NCBI GenBank assembly: GCA_017464805.1
Contig: JAFTYE010000005.1
Location: forward strand, 1-64,000
Source: Clostridia bacterium
GTDB lineage: Bacteria; Bacillota; Clostridia; Oscillospirales; CAG-272
DNA: 64,000 nucleotides
Direction of reading: 5' to 3'
Both the position numbers and the translations under genes were made by a program. Below are positions 8,631 through 16,890 of this stretch, piece after piece. The notes below the pieces were generated by a model. The model saw nothing but the letters and a program-made list of their open reading frames with translations, did not search any database and had not been told where the DNA came from. Position 1 is the stretch's first letter; every line of letters begins with the position of its first letter.

Positions 8631-8657
8631 AAAAAGCCTTGTGGCATAAGGCTTTTT
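8631..8657. terminator. Terminator of the integrase gene
   Basis: Perfect 10-bp arms AAAAAGCCTT / AAGGCTTTTT with loop GTGGCAT, reaching the integrase stop codon. Confidence 0.7.
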
Positions 8658-9856
8658 CAGCTCTCCCATTTGCTTGCGATCTGCACGTTTTGGGGTAATT
8701 TTACGGCACTTTCCATGGCTTTTGCGGCATTTTCCTTGCTGCTCCAGTCTAAATGCGTGTAAATATTGAGGGTCACACTCACGGTGGAATGCCCTAAATA
8801 GACCTGCACTTCCTTGGGCGAGAGCCCCATTTTATGCATCAGACTCGCGCAGGTGTGGCGCAGATCGTGAAAACGGATCTTGCGCAATCCGTTGCGCTCA
8901 AGTATCTTCGGGAAAGCGTCCTCGATGTAACGCGGCTTGAAGCGATTGCCCATTTCGTCGGTGAACACGTAGTCAATGTCCTTCATATTGTAGCAATTGC
9001 CGCAGATCTTGCGATTGCGCTTCTGCACCTCGCGCCAAGCAAGCAGCTTTTCTTTCACCGTGTCGGACATGGGAAAGCTCCTATAGCTCGACTTGGTCTT
9101 GGTGCGGTCAGAGGCAATGATAAGTGTTTCGCCGTCCACTCGCGCCTCAGTGACCGTGTGGTTGATGGTGATCTTGTTCTCCTCAAAATCAATGGCTTTC
9201 CATCGAAGTCCGAGCACTTCGCTTCTACGCAGTCCCAGCAGAGCCGTGATGTAGATGAGAAGCCCCAGCTTGTGATCCCAAGATTTCTCGATGAGCAAGG
9301 CAAGCTCCTCCTCGGTGTAAGCCGAGCCTTCAAAGCGCTCCGCGCGGGGCGGGTCAACCTTGTCGGCAGGATTGTTGGGAATGAGATCCATTCGATACGC
9401 GTGCTTGAGGATCTTGTGAAGCAGCGCGTGCTCGTGCCTGACCGTTGTTCCCGACAGCGTTTTCATCTCGTGGAGATAAAAGCTCTGCAGGTCCTTGGCT
9501 TGCACGTTGGCAAGCGCCAAATTCTTTTTCTCAAAGTAAGGAATGAACTTCTTTTCCACCGTGGTCTGATAGCCGCCGAAGGTGGTAGGCACGACCATCG
9601 TTCGCACCACCTCAAGCCAAGCCCGCATAAAATCGGTGAAAAGCATCTCCTCGCTGAAATCATAATAGTCGGCGGGAGCCTTTGGCACAACAAAGCTTTT
9701 GCGAAGATGCGATAGCATTTCCTCGGCGCGCTTCTTGTTTCCTCGCACGGGAAGTCCCGTGGCTTTCCATATTTGTTTTCGTTCGCCTGTGTAATCGGTG
9801 TAGCTGAGTACACAGTAATAATGTCCGTCTTTTTCTCGCAGGTGTCCTGCAATCAT
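8657..9856 (-). CDS. int: Tyrosine recombinase (integrase) of the element
   Basis: A 399-residue integrase of the Tn916/phage type. The N-terminal arm-binding region is about residues 1-55 (GHLREKDGHYYCVLSYTDY), the core-binding SAM-like domain about 70-165, and the catalytic domain about 185-385. Catalytic residues visible are Arg in LLGLRRSEVLGLRW, Lys/Arg in TKSSYRSFPM, His-x-x-Arg in HDLRHTCASL, His in LGHSTVSVT and the nucleophile Tyr in NIYTHLDW. It lies 390 bp from attL, as expected. AAAGGAG precedes ATG 9856. It should act on the anticodon-loop core. Confidence 0.95.
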   Translation of the reverse strand: MIAGHLREKDGHYYCVLSYTDYTGERKQIWKATGLPVRGNKKRAEEMLSHLRKSFVVPKAPADYYDFSEEMLFTDFMRAWLEVVRTMVVPTTFGGYQTTVEKKFIPYFEKKNLALANVQAKDLQSFYLHEMKTLSGTTVRHEHALLHKILKHAYRMDLIPNNPADKVDPPRAERFEGSAYTEEELALLIEKSWDHKLGLLIYITALLGLRRSEVLGLRWKAIDFEENKITINHTVTEARVDGETLIIASDRTKTKSSYRSFPMSDTVKEKLLAWREVQKRNRKICGNCYNMKDIDYVFTDEMGNRFKPRYIEDAFPKILERNGLRKIRFHDLRHTCASLMHKMGLSPKEVQVYLGHSTVSVTLNIYTHLDWSSKENAAKAMESAVKLPQNVQIASKWES

Positions 9857-9997
9857 AAATAACTCCTTTCTGCATTCTGCACATATTTCGGACTTTTCTT
9901 TATTGGAGTGGCTCCATTATACAAGAAAAATTCTCTCCCGTCAAATGTGCGATTCCGCGTTGTGTTTCTTTTTGAGTTCGAATATAGGTTTATATAA

Positions 9998-10219
9998 AAC
10001 TTCGTCCCCGCGTGAGACGAAGTTATTTTCTTATTCAGCCTCGTGCCATCTTGGCACGAAGAAATGTGTCTCCACCGGAGACGAATTAATTGTGCTCCGG
10101 TGGAGCATAATTTTAACTTCTGCACCGCCGGTGCACAAGTGAACCTCTCCACCAATGGAGGAGAAGTGGCAAACTTCCCATCCATTGGCGCGGAAGTGAA
10201 CCTATGTGCCGATGGCACA
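9998..10219. repeat. Hairpin array 1, downstream of the relaxase gene
   Basis: The 367-bp gap between the relaxase and integrase genes holds no credible gene. It has about eight consecutive short palindromes: AACTTCGTC/GACGAAGTT (9998-10024), TCGTGCCA/TGGCACGA (10041-10059), GTCTCC/GGAGAC (10068-10082), TGCTCC/GGAGCA (10093-10107), TGCACC/GGTGCA (10121-10135), CTCCA/TGGAG (10147-10160), a weaker one around 10172-10196, and TGTGCC/GGCACA (10205-10219). Stems differ from one another, loops are mostly 3 bases, and linkers resemble AAGTGAACCT. The spacing is roughly 20-40 bp. Confidence 0.8.
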
Positions 10220-10223
10220 CAAG

Positions 10224-11696
10224 TTATCGGCTTCGATCATCCTTGCGCGCGGGTGCTTTTGCCTGCGGCTCGGACGATTTCGGCTGTGTGTTTTTGAGTT
10301 CTGCTTTTTCTTTTGGTGAGAGAAAATACTCTCGCTCCAGCTTTTCACGGCGCATCTTTTCCTCGGCTTCAACCATTTCGCGCATCACACCTGAGCGTTC
10401 AAGCACGTTCTTGATGTCGGAAATCTGTCGTCGTAACGGTTTCATTTCTGCCGACAAAGCGTAAATTTCCTCCTGCACCTGTAGCTTAATTTCGGGATCG
10501 TTGCAACGGCGAATGCTGTTGTAAAGGTCCTTTCTTTTTCGCTCAAGTGCCATTAGCTCGCGCTCGGTTCGCTCCAAAAACGCATCGGCATCCTCCTTGG
10601 TATTGATGTCCTCTTGCCCCATCAGTACCGCTTGGCGCGAATACATTTCGCATTTTCGAGTCGCTTCTCGCATTTCTGGAGTGATCGGCTGATACTTTGG
10701 CGCGGGATCGTGTGGCGTAATCAGGTCGAGACCGCCCAAGAGATAGACAAAGGTCAGCACAAGCGTGAGCAAAGGTCCGAAGTCTTGCTCAGGCGCGTAC
10801 AACCAATGCTGCCTTGGCGGACGGTTTTGGTTTCGGAAATTGTTGCTTTTGACTTTACCAACGTATGAAGCGTAACCGCAAAGTCCTTTCCAGTAATTCG
10901 CTTCAATGGTTTTGTCGATGGAATCGAGACTATAATCCTCTCCAAGATTATAGATTCTCGTCCATTGTTTTCCGTCCTTCGGCTTGATCTTCGGATATTT
11001 GCCACCTTCGTTGCGGTCAAATTCATATCCCTTGTCCCGTAGATGCAGAATAAAATCCTGCCACGTCGGCGAGACCTTTCGCGCCTCATCAATCGCCCAG
11101 CGCATCAAATTATACCGAGTAGGCTTGCCAGCTTTCTCATCAAAATAGATGTTTCTCGGCGTGTGACCCTTCGGATTTTTGATGACCGACAGACCGTACT
11201 TGCGACAAATCTCATCCGACGTTTCACGCAAACTATAATAATTTGCAAAGCCGCTGTCGATCTTTTTGCCGTCGATAAATGAAATCGGATTCAGAATAAA
11301 ATGGTTGTGGAGGTGTGATCTGTTGAGATGAGTTGCCACCATCACCTGATAACGATCACCCCACAATTTCTCCGCAAGCTCGACACCGATCTTATGGCAC
11401 AGGTCGGGTGTTACCTCACCCGGCTTGAAGCTTTGATACGCGTGGTGAGCAAGAATCGAGCCGCGATCTCCGAAGTGCTCGCGCACCTTCATCATCGCTT
11501 CGTATGGGTCGCCCGTACAGTTGATAGAGCTTACAAGGTAAACCTTTTCATCCTCGACCCACTCGGTTTTATTGTTGTCCGCGATATAATGAAGCTCTCT
11601 TGCAAGGTCATTCAGCTCGGTCTTGTCGGGATTGCGCGCGTACTCGATCACGCGTTTTACCGAATCTTTGATTGCCCAAATCTTCGTTGTCGCCAC
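10224..11696 (-). CDS. Relaxase / mobilization nuclease (MobA/VirD2 type)
   Basis: About 490 residues. The N-terminal relaxase domain has the HHAYQSF segment and the three-histidine metal motif THLNRSHLHNHFILN (about residues 120-135). The C-terminal part is coiled-coil and charged (about 350-480). The start is probably GTG 11696, giving MATTKIWAIKDS, because GAGGTG lies 8 bases upstream; a TTG at 11702 overlapping the mobC stop is the alternative. It would nick oriT and lead the strand during mobilization. It forms an operon with mobC. Confidence 0.92.
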   Translation of the reverse strand: MATTKIWAIKDSVKRVIEYARNPDKTELNDLARELHYIADNNKTEWVEDEKVYLVSSINCTGDPYEAMMKVREHFGDRGSILAHHAYQSFKPGEVTPDLCHKIGVELAEKLWGDRYQVMVATHLNRSHLHNHFILNPISFIDGKKIDSGFANYYSLRETSDEICRKYGLSVIKNPKGHTPRNIYFDEKAGKPTRYNLMRWAIDEARKVSPTWQDFILHLRDKGYEFDRNEGGKYPKIKPKDGKQWTRIYNLGEDYSLDSIDKTIEANYWKGLCGYASYVGKVKSNNFRNQNRPPRQHWLYAPEQDFGPLLTLVLTFVYLLGGLDLITPHDPAPKYQPITPEMREATRKCEMYSRQAVLMGQEDINTKEDADAFLERTERELMALERKRKDLYNSIRRCNDPEIKLQVQEEIYALSAEMKPLRRQISDIKNVLERSGVMREMVEAEEKMRREKLEREYFLSPKEKAELKNTQPKSSEPQAKAPARKDDRSR

Positions 11697-11698
11697 GC

Positions 11699-12112
11699 TC
11701 AAGACACCTCGTTCTCATCAAGATCGCGATAATATTTCTCGAACGCCGCACCGAAAATTCCTTCATCGTAGAACAGTTTGCAGTGCTCGAAGAATGTGTT
11801 CATCATCTTCTGTATCGCCGCAACGTAAGCACGAACCGGCTCGCCCTCAAGACAATACTCTAAAATAATTTCGCGAATTTCCGAAAGCTCTTTGCCGATT
11901 TCGTAAATTTGCGATGGCGGAATTGCTTTGAGATCTGCGCCTTGAATTAACTTTTTGACAAGCTGAGTTTGAGAAAGTTTGCACGCTTTTGCCAATCTTT
12001 TGACGCGTTTTTTCTCGTCGCTTGTCACTCTGATCGTGATAGTTTCTGTAGAATTTCTGTGTGTTTCCTTGAGATCTTTTTTGATTTCTTTGCTAAAGTT
12101 TTTTACGTTCAT
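11699..12112 (-). CDS. MobC-like relaxosome protein
   Basis: A 137-residue, highly basic N-terminus followed by ITIRVTSDEKKRVKRLAKAC, a ribbon-helix-helix-like DNA-binding pattern, then the MobC-type helical C-terminus. It lies directly upstream of the relaxase, with overlapping stop and start regions. In such elements it bends or melts oriT for the relaxase. Confidence 0.8.
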   Translation of the reverse strand: MNVKNFSKEIKKDLKETHRNSTETITIRVTSDEKKRVKRLAKACKLSQTQLVKKLIQGADLKAIPPSQIYEIGKELSEIREIILEYCLEGEPVRAYVAAIQKMMNTFFEHCKLFYDEGIFGAAFEKYYRDLDENEVS

Positions 12113-12326
12113 TGATTTTTCTCCTTAAACATTCTTGATAATATCGTCACTCTCGGCGGGGTTATAGGGGCGCCAAGCCCCAATCGTATCCGTGAGGATA
12201 CGCAGGAAATGGGCGAACGTGCAGTACACCGCTGTAGTACAGCATGCAGTACATTTCCTATGCTCGTTACACTCCAAGACAACGTTTTCACGTTCTCTTG
12301 CACCCCGTGTAAATTTGTGTACCAAA
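12113..12326. other. Candidate oriT region with nested inverted repeats
   Basis: The intergenic segment upstream of mobC and downstream of the RepA-like gene. Inverted repeats are GGGGC/GCCCC (12167-12181), CGTATCC/GGATACG (12184-12201), a wide pair AGGAAAT/ATTTCCT (12204-12210 and 12253-12259), and inside it the near-palindrome GTACAGCATGCAGTAC. oriT normally lies just upstream of the mob genes. I cannot recognise a known nick site, so this is positional inference. The same hairpins could equally be another 3' array. Confidence 0.4.
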
Positions 12327-13424
12327 TCAGCCATCTGTGACGGTAAGTGACGATTGTGTCGGTATTTCTTCCGCAGAATTTTTTTCGTCATTTGCGTCAT
12401 TATCGTCACTCGGTACGAGCGTCAGCTCAAGCCATCGACCGCTACCCGTTCGCCCCGAGTCGTAAAGAATTCCCACTTGCTGTAGGTAATCATACGCCTC
12501 GGTTGAAAGACTTCTCGTCAGCATGTTCGGCTTCACGTTCTCCTCGCCCAATAGAGCAAGCAGCTCACTCGCCGTCCCGCGAAAATGCTTGTGCTCTTTG
12601 ATATACTCGCAGACGGTTTTGACAATGGGAACCAGCGGGCGGTAACAGATCCCGACGTGCGGCGGCACATCTTCAGCGATATGCCAATAGCAATTCGTGA
12701 ACTCAATCGCCATTGCTCTAAACTCAATGTCTCGCCCCGTCAGATACAGAAAGGTCGAGTCTGCTCCTCGGTTCACCTTCTTGAGAAGCAGCACCGTATC
12801 AGCGGCACCCATAAGTCCCGTTGTACCGGAGATCTCGTTGAAGGGATCGTCCTTGTCCTGCGTCTTGCGAAGATGGTGGACGAGCACGATTGCAATGCCA
12901 AGATCATCAGCCAACTTTTTCAGAGAGCCGATGTCGGCATAGTCCTTCCCGTAAGTAGGGCTTCCTGCCTTGGGGTCACATGCGCCGCGTACCTTTTGCA
13001 AGGTGTCGATCACGACCAACTTCGTGTCGGGGTACTGTGTTTTGTGGTTCACCAATTGTTCCTCAAGCTCACCGCCAAGCGTACCCGCTTGCACGGCAAA
13101 GCGCAGATTGGTCGGACACTCCTCGGTCAATCGTGCAACACGATCCTTCACTCTCGCGAAGGTATCCTCAAGTGCCAAGTACAGCACGTCGGAGGAGATA
13201 ATGTTGTGACCAAGAAACATCTTTCCAAGAGCCACGCAAAGACAAAGCTGAAGCACGAACCACGACTTGCCGATCTTGGACGGACCGCAAAGAAGTGTCA
13301 GACCCTCGGGGAGCATATCTGCCACGATAAAGTTTTTCGGAGCGTAGGGCGTTGCCATTAGCTCCTCGGCATCGATGGTATCAAGTTTGTTCAGGAGATA
13401 GGGATTATAGAATCCATAATCCAT
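12327..13424 (-). CDS. RepA-like AAA ATPase / helicase
   Basis: A 365-residue RecA-fold ATPase of the AAA_25/RepA hexameric helicase type. Walker A is GPSKIGKSWF (about residues 47-56), Walker B is KLVVIDTLQKV (about 134-144), and IVLVHHLRKT is the sensor-like strand. A winged-helix-like C-terminal region starts near residue 260. Such proteins unwind DNA for replication of plasmids and of excised elements. The acidic C-terminal tail is probably disordered. Confidence 0.85.
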   Translation of the reverse strand: MDYGFYNPYLLNKLDTIDAEELMATPYAPKNFIVADMLPEGLTLLCGPSKIGKSWFVLQLCLCVALGKMFLGHNIISSDVLYLALEDTFARVKDRVARLTEECPTNLRFAVQAGTLGGELEEQLVNHKTQYPDTKLVVIDTLQKVRGACDPKAGSPTYGKDYADIGSLKKLADDLGIAIVLVHHLRKTQDKDDPFNEISGTTGLMGAADTVLLLKKVNRGADSTFLYLTGRDIEFRAMAIEFTNCYWHIAEDVPPHVGICYRPLVPIVKTVCEYIKEHKHFRGTASELLALLGEENVKPNMLTRSLSTEAYDYLQQVGILYDSGRTGSGRWLELTLVPSDDNDANDEKNSAEEIPTQSSLTVTDG

Positions 13425-13468
13425 TTACATCATTCCTTTCTGTTCCTCACGTCCTTTCTTTTTTGGAT

Positions 13469-13687
13469 TTACGATGCATCAGCGTCACACAGCATATAGC
13501 GAATGACGTTGATTTTGGGAATCCTGAAACGGTTTCCCACGATTACGCCGTGGATCTGCGGATGCTTTGCAAGTTCAAGAGCCGCTTTGCGCCCGATGCC
13601 AAGCATCTTCTGCAGATCACAAATGCCGACGATGTCGGGATAGTCCGCAAACATCATCTGTTCGTAACTGGTCGTTTTTTCACTCAT
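13469..13687 (-). CDS. Small HTH DNA-binding protein (excisionase-like)
   Basis: 72 residues with the pattern DLQKMLGIGRKAALELAKHP...GNRFRIPKINVIRYM, a MerR/Xis-type helix-turn-helix followed by the usual R-I-P-K strand. The ATG at 13687 is selected by AAAGGAG ten bases upstream. It precedes the RepA-like gene by 44 bases and probably shares its transcript. It could be the excisionase for the element or a regulator. Confidence 0.75.
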   Translation of the reverse strand: MSEKTTSYEQMMFADYPDIVGICDLQKMLGIGRKAALELAKHPQIHGVIVGNRFRIPKINVIRYMLCDADAS

Positions 13688-13724
13688 AAACGATTCTCCT
13701 TTCATTACGTAATGTAAAGGCGTA

Positions 13725-14056
13725 ATCGTTTCGCAGGTGCACGGTTCGCTACTCCGTGCATACTCCCACACCTCTCTCACCGCATCGCAGGGTGTGACAA
13801 GGTCTATAGCAGCGAACTGCGGATTTTGCAAATGAAACTTGTCCGCAGTGTATATGAACACCGCCAAACGGCGTGTGTTTTCAAAAATAAAAAGGTGAGC
13901 ATCAGAATAAGACAGAGCTCGGCTCTGTGATAAATCTGATACTCCCCCGTGCTATTTAAGATACCTTGGGCAATTTGCCACGCAAATTGCGTGGGCGTCC
14001 CGGCTATCTTCATCCGTGATGTTCTTCACGGACGCCCGTTTTCACTGACGGGAGGA
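13725..14056. repeat. Hairpin array 2, downstream of the antitoxin gene
   Basis: A 390-bp stretch without a credible gene. Palindromes include GCACG/CGTGC (about 13739-13764), CACCGCC/GGCGTGTG (about 13858-13874), a nested pair ATCAGA/TCTGAT enclosing CAGAGC/GCTCTG (13897-13943), CAATTTGC/GCAAATTG (13971-13988), and GGGCGTCC/GGACGCCC enclosing TCCGTGA/TCACGGA (13993-14037). It ends about 25 bases from the antitoxin stop codon. Confidence 0.65.
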
Positions 14057-14079
14057 TGGCTCACTTTCGATTGTATAAA

Positions 14080-14748
14080 TTATTTTTCGCTGTCGTCGAT
14101 CTCACTGCTATCATATTCAAGCAGGTCTTCCACACGGCAACCGAGAACCTTGGATAGTGCAAGCAAAGTTGTTCCCGCAGCTTTGTTGATGTCCTTGGCG
14201 CGGATCTCATACTGTTGCAGAGTCCGTAGATTAACGCCAACCTTTTCGGCAAGCTCTTTCTGTGTGTAGCCACTGATCTTACGTTGCGCTTGCAAGCGCG
14301 TCGGAGGATTTTTCTTGCGAATGATACGATTGACGGTGTCTACAAACTTCTTTTCGGAGGCTTCATGCAGAGTAGGATAAAGCTTCGCGATCTCTTGCAT
14401 CGTGATATACTTCGCGATCTCCTTAAAGCTTCGACCGCTGTACCATTGATAATAGGCTAAGACCCAACCGCACCAATACTCGGTGGAATAGTCGTAATCG
14501 ACCTGTGCATCGGGAAATTGAATGTCCGCGTTGGCTTTGGCGATAACGTCCATGACAAGCTCTGTGCCCGATAGTCCCGAAACGATCTTCGGAACACCAA
14601 CGGCAAATTGCTCGGCATAACCCGTGCCGATGAACAGATCAAGGAAACGATCCATATCCATCGCACACGCGTTTGCGGCGTAGTCAAACGCTTCGCCCAA
14701 ACATTTCATTGCATCGTCGAGATATTGATTATCGTAAGCGTGGATCAT
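14080..14748 (-). CDS. HTH antitoxin/regulator paired with the DUF3990 protein
   Basis: 222 residues. The N-terminal part (about 1-140) is a DUF3791-like helical region containing YWCGWVLAYYQWYSGRSFKEI. The C-terminal part (about 150-215) is a Xre-type helix-turn-helix, SGYTQKELAEKVGVNLRTLQQYE. The start overlaps the end of the DUF3990 gene by 20 bases. This order, with toxin-like DUF3990 first and the HTH protein second, recurs in Clostridia and is believed to be a toxin-antitoxin module. It probably binds the operator at 15421-15466. Confidence 0.75.
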   Translation of the reverse strand: MIHAYDNQYLDDAMKCLGEAFDYAANACAMDMDRFLDLFIGTGYAEQFAVGVPKIVSGLSGTELVMDVIAKANADIQFPDAQVDYDYSTEYWCGWVLAYYQWYSGRSFKEIAKYITMQEIAKLYPTLHEASEKKFVDTVNRIIRKKNPPTRLQAQRKISGYTQKELAEKVGVNLRTLQQYEIRAKDINKAAGTTLLALSKVLGCRVEDLLEYDSSEIDDSEK

Positions 14749-15412
14749 CAGGCTTTACCTCCTCACGAATAATATCTCTCATATACAGACCGTTTAAATC
14801 GTCTTTTTCAAGCTCAGCGCGGAACGCGGCTCTCGCTTCATCGTCGCGCGCTTTTCTCTTTGCATAATATTTAGTGTTATCGGCAACCTCGTAAGAAACA
14901 AACTGAATTTTCTCAAAGGCTGCAGGGCTCTTCAAAACGAACTGTTCACCAAGCTTGCCGAGGCGCATCGCGCAGGAAAGCTGTGCAAGAGAAATTTCGT
15001 TGTTGACAAACGCTCTTGCAAAAGAAAAATAGGAATCGTCGGCGCGATAACCAATGACAACGTCATAGGGTTCAAGATCGATCAAAAAATGTTCCTCAAG
15101 CCAATCGATGCCTCGCTTCATTACGGGAGTTGAGACACGTAACTTGCGATATTTCATCAAAAGGGCAAGCCAATGCAAAATGGTGTATTCGTCGGAAGAA
15201 AGATTCAGCACGGAAAGACCGTCGGTGTTAATCTCATATTTATTGGCATATCCGTCGGTATTTTCGGTGCAAGCCCATTCCTTTGCCAGCTCGAGGTGCT
15301 CGGTGCAATAAAAGCCGCGTCCGTAGTCGTTATATGCTTTTCCTTTTCCGAACACGGGAGCTTTAATAATTTCAGGCGAACCGTGATATAGAATTAGTTT
15401 ACTCACTTTCAT
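14729..15412 (-). CDS. DUF3990 protein, putative ADP-ribosyltransferase toxin
   Basis: About 228 residues beginning KLILYHGSPEIIKAPVFGKG and continuing YNDYGRGFYCTEHLELAKEW. The LYHGS strand and G-FY-T pattern are those of DUF3990, which is related to the ADP-ribosyltransferase fold (R/H-x-T-like NAD-binding strand). The start could be ATG 15412 or a GTG at 15406, since AGAGG lies very close to the ATG. Toxin activity is inferred from the family and the paired HTH gene, not shown. Confidence 0.75.
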   Translation of the reverse strand: MKVSKLILYHGSPEIIKAPVFGKGKAYNDYGRGFYCTEHLELAKEWACTENTDGYANKYEINTDGLSVLNLSSDEYTILHWLALLMKYRKLRVSTPVMKRGIDWLEEHFLIDLEPYDVVIGYRADDSYFSFARAFVNNEISLAQLSCAMRLGKLGEQFVLKSPAAFEKIQFVSYEVADNTKYYAKRKARDDEARAAFRAELEKDDLNGLYMRDIIREEVKPDDPRLR

Positions 15413-15420
15413 CACCTCTA

Positions 15421-15475
15421 TACTTCTTTGGAGTTAGTTCTATTATATTATACTTCTAAAGAAGTACTTTGTCAA
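15421..15475 (-). promoter_or_regulatory. Toxin-antitoxin promoter with operator in the spacer
   Basis: Minus-strand TTGACA (15470-15475), 17-bp spacing, TATAAT (15447-15452). The spacer and -10 contain the palindrome TACTTCTAAAGAAGTA (15451-15466). A second half-site TACTTCTTT begins at 15421, 30 bp away (three helical turns). This suggests cooperative autorepression. Confidence 0.8.
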
Positions 15476-15511
15476 TCATTTCTCGCGAAAATTCATAAAC
15501 TTTTTAGAATT

Positions 15512-15754
15512 TTAAGCGTTAGCCGCAATGACCGGCAGGGCAACATATCCCGCTGCAACCTTTGGCTTCTCAATTACAACAAGCATCTTCTTGCATCGGG
15601 GGCACATAAATGTAGGACCTTCGTAGTTCGGCGTAGCCATGCGCACGGTTACGTTACGCTTTTCACGCGGATTGTTACTATAGAGAATAGAACAACCGCA
15701 TTCCGGGTTCGCACACTTTGCAATCGGTATCTTATCTTGTGTAGCCTTACGCAA
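15512..15754 (-). CDS. Small zinc-ribbon protein
   Basis: About 80 residues with two cysteine pairs, CANPECGC and CPRCKK, separated by about 35 residues, consistent with one zinc ribbon. AGGAGG lies 8 bases before a TTG at 15754, giving MRKATQDKIPIAKC; a GTG at 15763 is the alternative. Similar short ribbon proteins are common on Firmicute conjugative and mobilizable elements. Function unknown. Confidence 0.65.
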   Translation of the reverse strand: MRKATQDKIPIAKCANPECGCSILYSNNPREKRNVTVRMATPNYEGPTFMCPRCKKMLVVIEKPKVAAGYVALPVIAANA

Positions 15755-15784
15755 TAGATTCACCTCCTAAAAATAGTATGCAAG

Positions 15785-16240
15785 TCAATGTAGATGTTCT
15801 AAGATCGTATTAAAATCACTCCACAAACGACTATCCTCTTCAATGTTAAAGTTAGCATAATGACGTTTGTCTCTAAGGTTTTTGTAAAAACTATTTTCTT
15901 TGGCTATATAAACCTCATCAGAAAAACCAGCACAATATTTAAATTGTGTTCCAGTTATATCAATTACAGTTCCGTTTTCCATAACAAGCCATGCGTGGTT
16001 TGTAGTATTTTCAGGATTCTCATCCTCGTACACTCCGTTGCCTTGCTTGGTTTTGATTTTATAGTTTTGATACAAATAATATCCTAACAAGTCACAAGAG
16101 TCATCGCAACACCCATATGGAAAATTACTCATTCTATCTCCACGTTCAAATTCACGATTGTTTTTTGCTTCTATAATCGCGTGTCTAAAATCGGAGACTA
16201 TTTGAAACAGTTCTTCATAGTTAATATCTTTTTTCAACAA
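15785..16240 (-). CDS. Transglutaminase-like cysteine protein, function unknown
   Basis: 151 residues. The order of a cysteine cluster (FPYGCCDDSCDLLGYYL, about 45-61), a histidine (TTNHAWLVMENGT, about 88-100) and an aspartate (VIDITGTQF) fits the Cys-His-Asp triad of transglutaminase/NlpC-like folds. Translation likely starts at TTG 16240 or 16237 behind AAGGAG. It lies 10 bases downstream of the LexA-like repressor, so it is probably in its transcript. No substrate can be suggested. Confidence 0.6.
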   Translation of the reverse strand: MLKKDINYEELFQIVSDFRHAIIEAKNNREFERGDRMSNFPYGCCDDSCDLLGYYLYQNYKIKTKQGNGVYEDENPENTTNHAWLVMENGTVIDITGTQFKYCAGFSDEVYIAKENSFYKNLRDKRHYANFNIEEDSRLWSDFNTILEHLH

Positions 16241-16249
16241 AAAAACTCC

Positions 16250-16864
16250 TTATTTTATATCTTTTATAACCTTCAGGGCAATGCCTTGTATCTCAATCTT
16301 GCTCGGCTTCAGCTCGCGGCGCTCCTTGGGATAGCTCTTGTTCTCTGCAAATAGCCAGGGACGCCCATTTTCACGCTTCATAAAGCGTTTGAGCGTCGTG
16401 CCCTCATCTGTGAGCACAGCAACCACTTGCCCGTCATAAGCCTCCTGAGCGCGTTTAATGAGGACAAGATCACCGTCATCAATGCCGATGTCGATCATCG
16501 AGTCACCCGACGTACGAAGCAAATAACAATCTCCGTCAAGCCACTCCTCGGGAATGGCAACGTAGCCTTGTATCTCCTGTCGGTTGTCCTCGGGAGAGCC
16601 GCACACTATCGAGCCAACAATGGCAACGCGGCGGAACGCGGTCTTCATAGATTCCTGCCCTTTAACGGAGAGCGTGTCCTTGCCGTTGTACTTAACAATG
16701 CCACGGTCGCGCAAGGTAGTCAGATAGCGGTAGCCAACTGAGTTGCTCATCTCCATATATTCAAGGATGTCCTTGAACTTAGGTGACTCACCGTTGTTCT
16801 CCCTTACGTAGCGGTGAATGAACTCCGCCATTTGATTCAGTTTTTCTTCATTCATCCGCTTCAT
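16250..16864 (-). CDS. LexA/CI-like S24 self-cleaving repressor
   Basis: 204 residues. The N-terminal winged helix (about 1-70, KFKDILEYMEMSNSVGYRYLTTL) is followed by an S24 peptidase domain with the catalytic Ser in RTSGDSMID and the Lys in EGTTLKRF. The cleavage dipeptide appears to be Cys-Gly (IVCGSPEDN) rather than Ala-Gly. The ATG at 16864 fits the N-terminus of LexA-like proteins; a longer frame upstream would run through the operator. In mobile elements such proteins keep excision or transfer genes off until DNA damage. Confidence 0.85.
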   Translation of the reverse strand: MKRMNEEKLNQMAEFIHRYVRENNGESPKFKDILEYMEMSNSVGYRYLTTLRDRGIVKYNGKDTLSVKGQESMKTAFRRVAIVGSIVCGSPEDNRQEIQGYVAIPEEWLDGDCYLLRTSGDSMIDIGIDDGDLVLIKRAQEAYDGQVVAVLTDEGTTLKRFMKRENGRPWLFAENKSYPKERRELKPSKIEIQGIALKVIKDIK

Positions 16865-16890
16865 AAATGCCTCACAAATTTCGATCAAGA

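Noticed and set aside
9998-10219. CRISPR array
   Set aside because: The constant part is only about 10 bases and imperfect, the variable parts are palindromes rather than unique spacers, and there are no cas genes.
12125-12409. A 94-codon leftward frame between mobC and the RepA-like gene
   Set aside because: It overlaps the end of the RepA-like gene, crosses the inverted repeats of the likely oriT region, has no ribosome site and shows no protein pattern.
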